The notes under the pieces were generated by a model that had not been told where the DNA came from, searched no databases, and was given only the letters and a program-made list of their open reading frames with translations. The position numbers and the translations under genes were made by a program. Below, in pieces: positions 33,458 to 43,251 of a DNA stretch of 64,000 nucleotides; within the stretch, counting starts at the first letter, position 1, and every line of letters starts with the position of its first letter. Source of the DNA: Geodermatophilus sabuli (GTDB taxonomy: Bacteria > Actinomycetota > Actinomycetes > Mycobacteriales > Geodermatophilaceae); assembly GCF_900215145.1 (NCBI RefSeq), contig NZ_OBDO01000005.1, positions 333,167 through 397,166 of the forward strand, given 5' to 3'.

Positions 33458-35254
33458 ATGACCCGCCCCCTTCCCCGTGCCGCCCGGTGGCCCACCGCCC
33501 TGCGGATCTGCGCCGTCGTGGCGCTCGCCCCGGCCCTCGCCGTGGCGACCGCGCCCCCGGCCGGCGCCGAACCCCCCGCCGCGGCCGGGCCGGCGCTGGT
33601 GCCGGGCTTCGTCGTCCAGGAGCTGCCCAGCGGGCAGGACGAACTGCTCACCGACTTCGCCTTCCTGCCCGACGGCAGCTACGTGACAACAGGCAAGAAC
33701 GGCCGGGTGGCGTGGGTGTCGGCCGCGGGGGAGGCCCGCACGCTCGCCGAGTTGCCCGTCCTCACCCGCAACGACCTGGGGCTGGTCGCCGTCGCCGTGG
33801 CCCCCGACGCCGGGACCCTCTACACCGGCCGCGCGCTCGACGTCGACGGGCAGTGGACGCTGCGGTTGAGCGCCTGGACGCTCGTCGGCGGGCCGCAGCC
33901 GACCGCCCTCGCCGACGAGCGGGTCGTGCTCGAGCTGCCGGCGAGCTCCGAGGCGCACGGCCTCACCGGGGTCGTCGCCGCCCCGGACGGCACGCTGTGG
34001 GTCACGATCGGGGACAGCTCAGGCTACGTGGGCGCCGACCCCCTCGCCCTGCGGGCGCTGGACCTCAGCACCGGCTACGGCAAGCTCCTGCACGTCCTGC
34101 CCGACGGCGGCGGCGTGCCGGACAACCCGTTCTACGACCCGGCCGACCCTGGGGCGTGGCAGAGCCGGGTCTACGCCAGCGGTTTCCGCAGCCCGTTCCG
34201 GCTGGACCTCGACCCGGTCACCGGTGCGCCGGTCGTGGGCGACGTCGGGTGGACCGCGTGGGAGGAGGTCGACGTCGTCCGGCCCGGTGCCGTCTACGGC
34301 TGGCCCTGCTGGGAGGGGGACGGCCCCACCCCCGGCTACGCGGAGCTGCCGGGGTGCCAGGGCGTGCCCAACACGCCGCCGCTGTGGGCCTACCCGCACG
34401 GACCGCAGGGCTCCTCCATCACGGGCGGTTTCGTCTACACCGGCACCGCCTACCCGCCGGAGTACCAGGGCGCGTACTTCTTCGGCGACTACTCGGCCCA
34501 GCGCGTCTACACCCTGCGCCACGACGCGGCCGGCCAGCTCGTGCGGCTGCCCGAGGCCGACGGGTTCGCCGCCGAGCTCGGGGCGCCGGTCGCGTTCGCC
34601 CCGCACCCGGTCGACGGCGACGTCGTCTGGGCCGACATCCGGGGCAGCAGCCTGGCCCGGCTGGTGTACGCACCGGGCAACCGTCCGCCGATGGCGCGGG
34701 CCACGGCCACGGTGGACGCCACAACCCGCACCGTCGCCTTCGACGGAGGCGCCTCCGCCGACCTCGACGGCGATCCGCTGACCCACCGCTGGGACCTCGG
34801 CGACGGCGCCGTGGCCGAGGGGGCGCAGGTGGTGCACGCCTACGAGGGGACGGGGACCGAGCCGGTGACCGCCACCCTCACGGTCACCGACCCCGGCGGA
34901 GGGCAGGACACCGCCACGGTGACCGTCGTCCCCGGCAACAGCCCGCCGCAGCTGACGCTCACCGCACCGCTCACCGACCGCCGCTGGACGCCCGGTGAGC
35001 TGGTGCAGGCCTCGGCGACGGCGGTCGACGCCGAGGACGGCCCGCTGACCGTGCGGTGGAGCGAGCTGCTCGTGCACTGCAGCGGCGGGCTGTGCCACGA
35101 GCACCCCGGGGAGACCTTCGAGGGGCCCGAGTACGCCCGGCCCTTCGTCGACCACGGCGAGGGCACCCGCATGGAGGTCGCGGTGACCGCGACCGACAGC
35201 GTCGGGGTGACGGCGCGGGAGGTCTTCGTCCTCCAGCAGCAGGCGGCGGTCTGA
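33458..35254 (+). CDS. Secreted PQQ-type sugar dehydrogenase with PKD domain
   Basis: This 598-residue protein starts at ATG 33458. A signal peptide (about residues 1-37, basic start, LRICAVVALAPALAVATA core, AGA cleavage) is followed by a GSDH/sorbosone-dehydrogenase six-blade propeller (about 45-410) with LLTDFAFLPDGSYVTTGKNG, ASGFRSPFRLDLDP and VYGWPCWEGDG. A PKD domain (about 420-510) contains SADLDGDPLTHRWDLGDG. The rest (about 515-598) is another beta domain with a Cys pair (HCSGGLCHEH). It would oxidise sugars outside the cell; cofactor PQQ is by family only. Confidence 0.88.
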   Translation: MTRPLPRAARWPTALRICAVVALAPALAVATAPPAGAEPPAAAGPALVPGFVVQELPSGQDELLTDFAFLPDGSYVTTGKNGRVAWVSAAGEARTLAELPVLTRNDLGLVAVAVAPDAGTLYTGRALDVDGQWTLRLSAWTLVGGPQPTALADERVVLELPASSEAHGLTGVVAAPDGTLWVTIGDSSGYVGADPLALRALDLSTGYGKLLHVLPDGGGVPDNPFYDPADPGAWQSRVYASGFRSPFRLDLDPVTGAPVVGDVGWTAWEEVDVVRPGAVYGWPCWEGDGPTPGYAELPGCQGVPNTPPLWAYPHGPQGSSITGGFVYTGTAYPPEYQGAYFFGDYSAQRVYTLRHDAAGQLVRLPEADGFAAELGAPVAFAPHPVDGDVVWADIRGSSLARLVYAPGNRPPMARATATVDATTRTVAFDGGASADLDGDPLTHRWDLGDGAVAEGAQVVHAYEGTGTEPVTATLTVTDPGGGQDTATVTVVPGNSPPQLTLTAPLTDRRWTPGELVQASATAVDAEDGPLTVRWSELLVHCSGGLCHEHPGETFEGPEYARPFVDHGEGTRMEVAVTATDSVGVTAREVFVLQQQAAV

Positions 35255-35272
35255 GCCCGGCCGCCGGAGGGC

Positions 35273-35920
35273 TCAGCCCGCCGTCCGGGCCCCGACCCGC
35301 GCCGCGGCCGTGGCGGCCGCCGCCCGGAGCCGCTGGGCGACCCGCTCGGCCGGCGTCGGTGGCCGCGGGGCCCAGGGCCGCCGGGCCCACAGCCGCTCGG
35401 TCCAGGGCAGGCGGACCCGCTGCCTCGCCCGGGCGTGCCGGGCTCGTCGCACCGTGACGGCGACCGCCACCACGCCGGCGAGGACGCCGATCGCGGCCGC
35501 GGGCCGCCGACCGCGTGCGCCGGACGCCGCTCCGCTCGTGCCGGAGGAGGCTCCCGTTGCCGGGGTGCCCGCCTCCCCGGCCGGGAGCAGGCTCTCGGAG
35601 GTGTCCCGCGAGAAGTCGATCCCGTAGTGCCGGTACAGCTGTTCCTCCTGCGCCTCGGACAGCCGGCCGGTGTCGCCGACCGAGGGTGCGCCGGTGACCT
35701 CGGCCCGGCTGACGGTCACCCGCACCTGCTCGGCGGTCTCGGTCGCGTCGACGACCGGGACGACCGCGCCGGACCCGTCGACCTCCACGTACATCCACTC
35801 CGGCAGCCCGGTGGCCTCGTCGGCCAGGACGGCCGTACACGGGCCGAGAGCGGTGCCCTCGCGGTCGACGACCGTCCTCCCGACCCAGTTCCGCGCCGCG
35901 TCTCGTCCAGGTAGGCCCAT
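35273..35920 (-). CDS. PRC-barrel-like protein with C-terminal membrane segment
   Basis: This is a 215-residue protein. Residues about 10-75 form a PRC-barrel pattern (WVGRTVVDREGTALGPCTAVLADEATGLPEWMYVEVDG). A linker with SEAQEEQLYRHYGIDFSRD follows, then a Ser/Gly/Ala-rich stretch, one hydrophobic span (AAAIGVLAGVVAVAVTV, about 142-158) and a basic, Arg/Pro/Ala-rich tail. Such proteins are common in Geodermatophilaceae-like genomes and may link stress or photosynthesis-type PRC folds to the membrane; no function is established here. Confidence 0.8.
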   Translation of the reverse strand: MGLPGRDAARNWVGRTVVDREGTALGPCTAVLADEATGLPEWMYVEVDGSGAVVPVVDATETAEQVRVTVSRAEVTGAPSVGDTGRLSEAQEEQLYRHYGIDFSRDTSESLLPAGEAGTPATGASSGTSGAASGARGRRPAAAIGVLAGVVAVAVTVRRARHARARQRVRLPWTERLWARRPWAPRPPTPAERVAQRLRAAAATAAARVGARTAG

Positions 35921-36085
35921 CGCTGCTCCCAGTGCCGGTGCGCTCCCGGGCCGCGGCCGGACGCCGGACCTGCGGGGCGCCGCGCTCGGTGACGCCGCGT
36001 CCCGTTCCGGGACGCCGTGGTGGTGCTACCCGCCCTGCTCCACCGGAACCCGTCCTCCCGCAGGTCCGAGGTCCGACCGGGGAGG

Positions 36086-36880
36086 TCAGACGGCCCCGCG
36101 GAAGTCCGGCTGGCGCTTCTCGACGAACGCCCGCACGCCCTCGCGGCCCTCCGGGTCACCGGCGGACTCGGCGATCAGCCGCGCCTCGTCGTCCAGCTGC
36201 TGCTCGAGGGTGCGGACGGCGGCCTGCCGGACCAGCGCCCGGGCGCGCACCATCGCCCGCACGGGGCCGGCCGCCACCGACTGCGCCAGGGCGATCGCCG
36301 ACGCGTGCACCTCCTCGTCCTCGACGAGGCGGGCCACGAGGCCGAACATGTGCGCCTCCGCCGCGGTGAGCGCGCCGTTGGTGAGCATCAGCTCCAGGGC
36401 CCGCGGGGCACCCAGCGCACGGGTGAGCGCCCACGAGCTGCCGCCGTCGGGGGAGTAGCCGATCGCCCCGTACGCCGGGCGGATCCGCGTCGAGCGGGCG
36501 CAGACGACGATGTCGCAGGCGCCGATCAGCCCGATGCCGGCGCCGGCGACCGCGCCCTGGACCCCGGCCACGACCGGGACCGGGCAGTACAGCAGCGCCC
36601 GGACGACCTGGTGCCAGTCGTGCGCGAGCTGCCCGACGTAGCTGCCGGGGTCGTCGACCGCGGCGAACGCGCGGACGTCCCCGCCCACGCAGAACCGCTC
36701 GCCGTTGCCGAGGAGCAGCACCGTCCGGGCGTCGTCGGGCCGGGCCCGCAGCGCCGCCGCCAGCTCCGCGGCCATCGCCGGGTCGATGGCGTTGCCGGTC
36801 TCCGGGCGGTCGAGGGTGATGCGCCAGACGTCGCCGTCGGCCGCGGTGAGCACCCGGGGTCGCTCTCCTGCGCTGGTCAT
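36086..36880 (-). CDS. Enoyl-CoA hydratase/isomerase (crotonase) family protein
   Basis: This is a 264-residue protein. Crotonase oxyanion-hole segments are GNGERFCVGGDVRAF (about 58-72) and VQGAVAGAGIGLIGACDIVV (about 108-127). At the two catalytic Glu sites of true hydratases this protein shows GAIGYSPDGGSSWALTRALG, with Asp in the second position, the pattern of PaaG-like isomerases. Reaction therefore uncertain between isomerisation and hydration of an enoyl-CoA. It lies between a short GTC-rich repeat and the PRC gene. Confidence 0.9.
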   Translation of the reverse strand: MTSAGERPRVLTAADGDVWRITLDRPETGNAIDPAMAAELAAALRARPDDARTVLLLGNGERFCVGGDVRAFAAVDDPGSYVGQLAHDWHQVVRALLYCPVPVVAGVQGAVAGAGIGLIGACDIVVCARSTRIRPAYGAIGYSPDGGSSWALTRALGAPRALELMLTNGALTAAEAHMFGLVARLVEDEEVHASAIALAQSVAAGPVRAMVRARALVRQAAVRTLEQQLDDEARLIAESAGDPEGREGVRAFVEKRQPDFRGAV

Positions 36881-36896
36881 CGCCGTTCTCCTCCGT

Positions 36897-36968
36897 GCCG
36901 GTCCGTCGTGCTGGCCGTCGTGCTGGTCGTCGTGCCGGTCCGTCGTGCTGGCCGTTGTCCTGGCCCGT
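36897..36968. repeat. Short GTCGTGCTGG-type tandem repeat
   Basis: CCGGTCCGTCGTGCTGGCCG occurs twice 36 bp apart (one base differs at the end), with the related GTCGTGCTGGTCGTCGTG between them. It sits just upstream of the crotonase start. Only slippage-type origin is evident; no promoter elements were recognised. Confidence 0.5.
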
Positions 36969-37139
36969 CACCGTACGGAGGATCCGGTGGTCAGGCGCGG
37001 GGACGGGCGGCCTGCAGCTCGCTGTCGATCGCCGCGAACAGGGCGAGCGCGGCGCAGAGGGCCGGTGCGGCGCCGGCCGGGTGGGCACTCACGGCATCCA
37101 GTTGTGATACCCAACCGACGGGGTTTCTGCCACCCGGCG

Positions 37140-38663
37140 TCAGAACCACGAGGGGAACCACATCCGATCCAGCCACTCCGCGTGCGTCAGCGGCTGCCCG
37201 GACAGCACGGGGAGGAAGAAGACGAACGTCGCCGCCACGAGCCCCACGTACGTCGCCACCACGCCCAGCCCGAGCCGGCGGCGCCAGGGCTCGGCGGCAG
37301 GCCCCCCGAGGGCGTCCTGCAGCACGAGGACGACGGCCAGGACGAAGAACGGCACCACCGGCGCCATGTAGAAGATGAACATCGTGCGCTCGGGGTTGAG
37401 GAACCAGGTGCCCCACCCGGCGGCGATCGCGGTCGCCGCCAGGAGGGCGGCCGGGTCGCGGCGGGCGACCAGCCGCCAGGCCAGCCAGACCAGCGCCGGC
37501 GCGAAGGCCAGCCACAGCGTCGGCGTCCCGAGCATGAGGATGTAGCGCACGACCTGCTCACCGGCGGAGTCGGTGAGCCCTTGCGGGTTCCACAGCAGGA
37601 TCGGCCGGCCGTCGACCAGCCACGACCACGGCCCGGACTCCCACGGGTGCGGCGTCGACAGGCCGCTGTGGAACCGCAGCCACTCCGCGTGCTGGTGCCA
37701 CAGCGAGCGCAGTGCGTCGGGGATCCAGGGGAACGCCGTCTCCGGGTGCTGCTGTGCCCAGTGCCGGCCCTGCGACGTCTCGCCGATGAACCAGCCGGTG
37801 AAGCTGGCCAGGTAGGTGAGCACCGGGACCGCCGCCAGCGCCCACAGCGCCCCGGGCAGCCCGCGGCGGGCGGTCACCAGCGTGGGGCGACGCACCCCTG
37901 CCTCCCGCCAGGCCGCGCGGTCCCAGAACACCGACAGGACGGCGAACAGGGCGAGGAAGTACACCCCGCTCCACTTCACCGCGCACGCGCAGCCGAAGAG
38001 GAACCCCGCCGCCAGCCGCCAGCCGCGCGGGCCGAGCGCGAAGCCGGCCGCCGTCCGCCCGGCGTCGCGGACGCGAGCCCGCACCCGGTCGCGGTCGACG
38101 ACCAGGCAGGCGACGGCGGAGAGGACGAAGACCTGCAGGAAGACGTCGAGCAGGCCGATGCGGGACAGGGTGAACGCGAAGCCGTCCAGGGCCAGCAGCA
38201 GCCCGGCGACCAGGCCGAGCAGCGTGGACCCGGTGAGCCGCCGGCCGAGCCGGGCGAGCACGACGACCGAGACCGTGCCCGCGATCGCCGAGGGCAGCCG
38301 CCAGCCGAAGGAGTCGTAGCCGAACAGGTGGATGCCGCCGGCGATCAGCCACTTGCCCAGCGGTGGGTGCACGATGAACGTGTAGCCGCGGTTGTACTCG
38401 TGGCCCCACTCGAGCAGCTCCCGGGCCTCGGGCGGGTAGTACGCCTCGTCGAACAGCAGGTCCGACGGGTAGCTGATGTCCCACAGCCGGCTGGCCAGCG
38501 TGGCGATCCCGAGCACCGCCGCCAGCGCCCAGGACAGCCACCGGTCGGCCGGCAGCGGCGGCGTCCGGTCGCGCCTGGGGCGGGGCAGCGGCCAGCGGCG
38601 CACGGCCGTCGGCCGGGGGACGTCGGGCCCCCGGTCCGTGCGCTCGGGAGCCAGCACCGCCAT
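37140..38663 (-). CDS. pmt: Dolichyl-phosphate-mannose-type protein O-mannosyltransferase
   Basis: This 507-residue, about ten-span GT39 enzyme starts at ATG 38663. The catalytic Asp-Glu is in LLFDEAYYPPEARELLEWG, followed by IVHPPLGKWLIAGG and GWRLPSAIAGTVSVVVLARL. Later motifs include CAVKWSGVYFLALFAVL and ERTMFIFYMAPVVPF near the C-terminus, as in mycobacterial Rv1002c. It transfers mannose from polyprenyl-phosphate mannose onto secreted proteins as they leave the Sec pathway. It is divergent from rsmI, as in M. tuberculosis. Confidence 0.95.
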   Translation of the reverse strand: MAVLAPERTDRGPDVPRPTAVRRWPLPRPRRDRTPPLPADRWLSWALAAVLGIATLASRLWDISYPSDLLFDEAYYPPEARELLEWGHEYNRGYTFIVHPPLGKWLIAGGIHLFGYDSFGWRLPSAIAGTVSVVVLARLGRRLTGSTLLGLVAGLLLALDGFAFTLSRIGLLDVFLQVFVLSAVACLVVDRDRVRARVRDAGRTAAGFALGPRGWRLAAGFLFGCACAVKWSGVYFLALFAVLSVFWDRAAWREAGVRRPTLVTARRGLPGALWALAAVPVLTYLASFTGWFIGETSQGRHWAQQHPETAFPWIPDALRSLWHQHAEWLRFHSGLSTPHPWESGPWSWLVDGRPILLWNPQGLTDSAGEQVVRYILMLGTPTLWLAFAPALVWLAWRLVARRDPAALLAATAIAAGWGTWFLNPERTMFIFYMAPVVPFFVLAVVLVLQDALGGPAAEPWRRRLGLGVVATYVGLVAATFVFFLPVLSGQPLTHAEWLDRMWFPSWF

Positions 38664-38680
38664 GGGGGCCAGGGTAGAGA

Positions 38681-38739
38681 AAGGACCCACCTGCCCCCCG
38701 GCACTCGCGAGCTCACGCCGGGCCCCTGCAGGCGGGCCC
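38681..38739. repeat. Dispersed GC-rich hairpin element, copy D
   Basis: From AAGGACCCACCTGCCCCCCG to GGCCCCTGCAGGCGGGCCC, with centre CACTCGCGAGCTCACG. Arms CCTGC/GCAGG are conserved. It fills the pmt-rsmI divergent promoter region, so transcription of both genes must start within or around it. Confidence 0.75.
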
Positions 38740-38768
38740 ACGGCAACCGGCGTGACAGGCTCGTCGCC

Positions 38769-39608
38769 GTGAGTGGACGTCTGGTGCTCGGCGGAGCCCC
38801 CCTCGGGCAGCCCGGCGACGTCGGCCCGCGCCTCCGGGAGGTCATGGCGTCCGCCGACGTGCTCGCCGTCGAGGACACCCGCCGGCTGCACCGGCTGGCC
38901 GCCGACCTCGGGGTGACGCTCACCGGGCGGGTGGTGACCTTCCACGAGTCGGTGGAGCGCGCGCGGCTGCCCGGCCTGCTGGCCACGCTGGCCGAGGGGC
39001 GCACCGTGCTGCTGCTCACCGACGCCGGCATGCCGTCGGTCTCCGACCCCGGCTACACGCTGGTGCGGGCGGCGATCGACGCCGGCGTGGCGGTCACCTC
39101 GGTGCCCGGGCCCTCGGCGGTGACGACGGCGCTGGCGGTGTCGGGCCTGCCGGTCGACCGGTTCTGCTTCGAGGGGTTCCTGCCGCGCAAGGGCGGGGAG
39201 CGCCGGTCCCGGTTGGCCGGGCTGGCCGACGAGCGCCGCACGATGGTCTTCTTCGAGTCCCCGCACCGGCTGGCCGACGCGCTCACCGACGCCGCGGGCG
39301 CGTTCGGGGCCGACCGGGCCGCCGCCGTCTGCCGGGAGCTGACCAAGACCCACGAGGAGGTCCGCCGGGGGACGCTCGCGGAGCTGGCCGCCTGGGCCGC
39401 CGACGGCGTCCGCGGGGAGATCACGCTGGTGGTGGGCGGGGCGCCGGCCGCGCCGGTGTCGCTCACGCCGGCCGAGCTGGCGGCGGAGGTCGCGGCGGAG
39501 GAGGCGGCGGGCGCCACCCGCAAGGACGCCATCCGCGCCGTCGTCGTCCGGACCGGGCTGCCCCGCCGCAGCGTCTACGACGCCGTGGTCGCCGCGAAGT
39601 CCCCCTGA
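38769..39608 (+). CDS. rsmI: 16S rRNA (cytidine-1402-2'-O)-methyltransferase
   Basis: This 279-residue enzyme starts at GTG 38769. The tetrapyrrole-methylase-like fold shows LVLGGAPLGQPGDVGPRLRE, SADVLAVEDTRRLHRL, LLLTDAGMPSVSDPGYTLV, SVPGPSAVTTALAVSGL and EGFLPRKGGER. It modifies the ribosomal decoding centre with S-adenosylmethionine. The usual first glycine motif (TPIGN) is changed to GAPLGQPGD, a common actinobacterial variant. Confidence 0.95.
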   Translation: MSGRLVLGGAPLGQPGDVGPRLREVMASADVLAVEDTRRLHRLAADLGVTLTGRVVTFHESVERARLPGLLATLAEGRTVLLLTDAGMPSVSDPGYTLVRAAIDAGVAVTSVPGPSAVTTALAVSGLPVDRFCFEGFLPRKGGERRSRLAGLADERRTMVFFESPHRLADALTDAAGAFGADRAAAVCRELTKTHEEVRRGTLAELAAWAADGVRGEITLVVGGAPAAPVSLTPAELAAEVAAEEAAGATRKDAIRAVVVRTGLPRRSVYDAVVAAKSP

Positions 39609-39740
39609 CCGCCGCCGGTCGAGCCCCGGGTCGCGAGGGACACCGCCACAGGTGGACCGCAGGACCACCCAGCCCCGTGCGGCCAGCGCTGTGTCGCGGG
39701 CCAGGTCCTCGCGACGCTGGGGCGGCGGGTCCGCGGGAGG

Positions 39741-40847
39741 TCAGAGCCAGCCGTTGCGCTTGAAACCGCGGTAGAGCAGGACGCAGGCGGTCACGATGAC
39801 GAGCAGCACCAGCGGGTAGCCGTAGCGCCAGCGCAGCTCGGGCATGAACTCGAAGTTCATCCCGTAGATCCCGGCGATCGCCGTGGGGACGGCGATGATG
39901 CCCGCCCACGCCGAGATCTTCCGCATGTCCTCGTTGTCGGCCTGGGACGTCCGCGCCAGCGAGGCCTGCAGGATCGACGTCAGCAGCTCGTCGAGGCCGG
40001 CGACCTGGTCGCGCACGCGGATGGCGTGGTCCTGGACGTCCCGGAAGTAGGAGCGCATGGCCTCCGGGACGGCGGGGGTGCGGCGCTCGGCCAGCCGCTG
40101 CAGCGGCACCTCGAGCGGGGAGACCGCCCGGCGCAGCGACATCAGCTCCCGCTTGAGCTGGTAGAGCCGGCCGATGTCGTCGGTGCGCCGGTCGCTGAAC
40201 ACCGACGCCTCCAGCTCGTCGACGTCGTCCTCCACGGCGCTGGCGACGTCGACGAAGGCGTCGACGACGTGGTCGGCCACCGCGTAGAGCACCGCCGAGG
40301 GGCCGAGACACAGCAGGTCCGGCTGCTCCTCCAGGCTCTGCCGCAGGTCGGCCAGGCCACCGTGCTCGCCGTGCCGCACGGTGATCACGTAGTGGGCGCC
40401 GAGGAACACCATGACCTCGCCGGTCTCGACGACCTCGCTCGTGGCGGTCAGCCGGTCGTGCTCCACGTAGGTCGCGGTCTTGAGCACCATGAACAGGTCG
40501 TCGTCGTAGCCCTCGAGCTTGGGTCGCTGGTGGGCGTAGACGGCGTCCTCGACGGCCAGCGGGTGCAGCCCGTAGTGCTCCGCGATCGCCCCCAGCTCCT
40601 CCTCGGTGGGGGCGTAGATGCCCAGCCAGACGAAGCCGCCCTGCTCGACGGCCTGCGTCAGCGCGTCGTGCGGGTCGACCGGCTCCTGACGGCGTCCGGC
40701 GACGTACACGCCGCAGTCCACGACCGGACCGGCCCCGTCGGGTCGGGACGGCGTGGTGCGCGGCCGCCCCGCCGGCCGTGGTCGCAGCGCCGGCGATTCG
40801 CCCGGTGGACCCGCGGGCGTGTCGCGCGGGGTCTCGGTGCCGGTCAT
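39741..40847 (-). CDS. corA: CorA-family magnesium/cobalt transporter
   Basis: This is a 368-residue protein. An N-terminal cytoplasmic domain (with a Pro-rich leader of about 50 residues) contains GGFVWLGIYAPTEEELGAIAEHYGL and AVEDAVYAHQRPKLEGYDDDLF. The long stalk helix leads to TM1 ending in the signature YGMNFEF, then a short periplasmic loop and TM2 YPLVLLVIVTACVLLYRGF with a basic end. The GMN selectivity motif is intact. It imports Mg2+ as a pentamer. Confidence 0.95.
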   Translation of the reverse strand: MTGTETPRDTPAGPPGESPALRPRPAGRPRTTPSRPDGAGPVVDCGVYVAGRRQEPVDPHDALTQAVEQGGFVWLGIYAPTEEELGAIAEHYGLHPLAVEDAVYAHQRPKLEGYDDDLFMVLKTATYVEHDRLTATSEVVETGEVMVFLGAHYVITVRHGEHGGLADLRQSLEEQPDLLCLGPSAVLYAVADHVVDAFVDVASAVEDDVDELEASVFSDRRTDDIGRLYQLKRELMSLRRAVSPLEVPLQRLAERRTPAVPEAMRSYFRDVQDHAIRVRDQVAGLDELLTSILQASLARTSQADNEDMRKISAWAGIIAVPTAIAGIYGMNFEFMPELRWRYGYPLVLLVIVTACVLLYRGFKRNGWL

Positions 40848-40969
40848 GCGTGCTCCTCAGCCGGTCCGTCGGGGGCTGCCAGCGTAGGCATGCGGGTTCC
40901 TCCCGCCCGTGCGACGCTGCCCGGGTCGAGCAGTGCCGGCGGAGGCGCCGGCCGCCGAGAGGGGACGCC

Positions 40970-42472
40970 GTGGCCGTGAACACGCGCCGGGTGAAGTCGG
41001 TCGAGGACTCCATCCGCGACACCGACGAACCGGAACACCGGCTCAAGAAGAACCTCTCGGGCCTGGACCTCACCGTCTTCGGCGTCGGCGTCATCATCGG
41101 CACCGGCATCTTCGTGCTCACCGGCCTGGTGGCGCGCGACCAGGCCGGCCCCGCCGTGTCGGTCAGCTTCGTCATCGCCGGCGTGGTCTGCGGGCTGGCC
41201 GCGATCTGCTACGCCGAGTTCGCCTCGACCGTCCCGGTCGCCGGTTCGGCCTACACGTTCTCGTACGCCACCTTCGGTGAGTTCGTCGCCTGGATCATCG
41301 GTTGGGACCTCGTCCTCGAACTGGCGCTCGGCGCGGCGACGGTGGCGGTCGGCTGGTCGGGGTACCTCAACCAGCTGCTCGCCGACATCGGCGCACCGCT
41401 GCCGTCGTCGATCGCGGGCGAGACGGCCACCATCAACATCCCGGCGATCGTGATCACGCTGGTGATGACCGGTGTGCTGATCCTCGGGATCAAGCTCTCC
41501 TCACGCGTCACCACCATCATCGTGGCGATCAAGCTGGCCGTCGTCCTGCTGGTCATCGGGGTCGGGCTCTTCTACGTGACGGCCGACAACTACTCGCCGT
41601 TCGTCCCGCCGGCCGAGCCCGCGGCCGCAGGGGAGGAGGGTTGGCTGCACACGCCGCTCATCTCGCTGCTCACCGGGTTCAGCCCCGGCACGTTCGGGTG
41701 GGGCGGCGTGCTCGCCGGTGCAGCGATCGTGTTCTTCGCGTTCATCGGTTTCGACATCGTGGCGACCGCGGCAGAGGAGACCCGCGATCCCAAGCGGGAC
41801 ATGCCGCGCGGGATCCTCGGCTCGCTGGCGATCTGCACCCTGCTCTACGTCGCCGTCTCGCTGGTGGTCGTGGGGATGCAGAACTACACGGAGCTGAGTG
41901 CCACCGCACCGCTCGCGGGCGCGTTCTCCGCGAACGGGATGCCGGTCTTCTCCAGCATCATCTCGCTGGGCGCGCTGGCCGGACTCACCTCGGTGGTGAT
42001 GATCTTGATGCTTGGTCAGTCGCGGGTGCTGTTCGCGATGAGCCGGGACCACCTGCTCCCGCCCGGCCTGGCGAGGGTCCACCCCCGGTACGGCACTCCT
42101 TACCGCATCACCATCGCCACCGGGATCGTGGTGGCAGTGCTCGCCGGCTTCGTCCCGCTCACCGCACTCGCCGAGCTGGTGAACATCGGCACGCTGTTCG
42201 CCTTCTTCCTCGTGTCGATCGGCGTCTGGGTGCTGCGGCGAACCCGCCCGGACCTGCACCGTTCCTTCCGGGTGCCATGGGTGCCCGTCCTGCCGATCGT
42301 CTCGGCGCTCGCCTCCCTGTGGCTCATGACCAACCTGCCCACCGACACCTGGCTGCGTTTCCTGGTGTGGATGCTGCTCGGCATCGGCATGTACTTCGCG
42401 TACGGCCGCAGGCGCAGCCGGATGGCCACCGGAGAGCGGATGACGGCGGCCGAGAACATCGCCCGCCGCTGA
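40970..42472 (+). CDS. APC-superfamily amino acid permease
   Basis: This 500-residue protein starts at GTG 40970 after GAGAGGGGA. About twelve spans are visible. The family start GLDLTVFGVGVIIGTGIFVLTG (unwound TM1 with GTGIF), SVSFVIAGVVCGLAAICYAE, and FFAFIGFDIVATAAEETRDPKRDMPRGI identify the cationic/broad amino-acid transporter branch (YfnA-like). The substrate is not readable. It is divergent from corA and independent of it in function as far as visible. Confidence 0.92.
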   Translation: MAVNTRRVKSVEDSIRDTDEPEHRLKKNLSGLDLTVFGVGVIIGTGIFVLTGLVARDQAGPAVSVSFVIAGVVCGLAAICYAEFASTVPVAGSAYTFSYATFGEFVAWIIGWDLVLELALGAATVAVGWSGYLNQLLADIGAPLPSSIAGETATINIPAIVITLVMTGVLILGIKLSSRVTTIIVAIKLAVVLLVIGVGLFYVTADNYSPFVPPAEPAAAGEEGWLHTPLISLLTGFSPGTFGWGGVLAGAAIVFFAFIGFDIVATAAEETRDPKRDMPRGILGSLAICTLLYVAVSLVVVGMQNYTELSATAPLAGAFSANGMPVFSSIISLGALAGLTSVVMILMLGQSRVLFAMSRDHLLPPGLARVHPRYGTPYRITIATGIVVAVLAGFVPLTALAELVNIGTLFAFFLVSIGVWVLRRTRPDLHRSFRVPWVPVLPIVSALASLWLMTNLPTDTWLRFLVWMLLGIGMYFAYGRRRSRMATGERMTAAENIARR

Positions 42473-42574
42473 TCCCCTCGGAGGGGTGAGGCAGCCCCCC
42501 GCGGCCGTACAGCTCCCGCCCGCGCCCGCCGACCCGACCGGTGACCGTCGTCCCCGGCCAGGGAGAGCAGCCCC

Positions 42575-43219
42575 GTGGCGAGCACCGTCTCCGACCCGAG
42601 CACCAGCCCCGCGTCGTCCGTCCCCGGACGCCCGCGGCCCCCGGCCGCGGTGCTGGCCGCCGCCGCGCTGGCGGGCCTCGAGGCGGTGGCGCTCGTGGCC
42701 GGCGCGCTCACCGGCCTCGACGGGCTCCTGCTCGCCGGCTCGCGGCCGTCCGGGGCCGTGGTCGTCGCCGTGCTGCTCGGCCTGGCGACGTGGGTGGTGC
42801 TGTGCGCCGGTGGTGGCGCGCTGCTCACCGACGGGTCCGGGCGGCGCATGTACACCGGGGTCGCCACCGCCGAGATCGCGCTGGTCATGGCCGTGCTGGG
42901 ACTGTCGCTGGGCACGCCGCTGCTCGACCCGCTGACCGCGTCGCTGCCCCTGCCTGCCCTTGCGCTGCTGGCCCTCGGGCTGCCCGTCGGGAAGCTGCTG
43001 CTCGCCGGCGCGCCCACCGCGCTGGCCTGGTCTGCGGCCGGTCCGCGCGCCCGCGTCACCCGGCCGGACCCGGGCCCCGTCCGCCCCCTGCTCCGGGCGG
43101 CCACGCTGGGCGCCATCGGCCTGGCGCTGCTCACGGTGACCCTCACGACGCCCGTGCCGGGCGACCCGGCCGACGCCCCGGCCGACGCCCCGGCGACCGC
43201 GGGCACCAGCCAGCCCTGA
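42575..43219 (+). CDS. Hypothetical multi-span membrane protein
   Basis: This 214-residue protein starts at GTG 42575. A Ser/Pro-rich N-terminus (about 26 residues) precedes hydrophobic segments at about 25-45, 60-80, 88-108 and 118-140, then a basic loop ([14 protein letters not shown]) and a last span [18 protein letters not shown]. The tail repeats ADAPADAPA. It sits 32 bp upstream of metG, on the same strand, and could share transcription with it. No family recognised. Confidence 0.7.
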   Translation: MASTVSDPSTSPASSVPGRPRPPAAVLAAAALAGLEAVALVAGALTGLDGLLLAGSRPSGAVVVAVLLGLATWVVLCAGGGALLTDGSGRRMYTGVATAEIALVMAVLGLSLGTPLLDPLTASLPLPALALLALGLPVGKLLLAGAPTALAWSAAGPRARVTRPDPGPVRPLLRAATLGAIGLALLTVTLTTPVPGDPADAPADAPATAGTSQP

Positions 43220-43251
43220 ACGGGTGGACGACCCTCCGTACTCTCGTCGGC

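Noticed and set aside
36985..37090. Short minus-strand frame starting GTG (VSAHPAGAAPALCAALALF)
   Set aside because: About 33 low-complexity codons without ribosome site or known relatives; not enough to call a gene.
36705..38768. N-terminal extension of the rsmI frame back across pmt
   Set aside because: The extension is antisense to pmt and is not methyltransferase-like; GTG 38769 gives the normal RsmI N-terminus.
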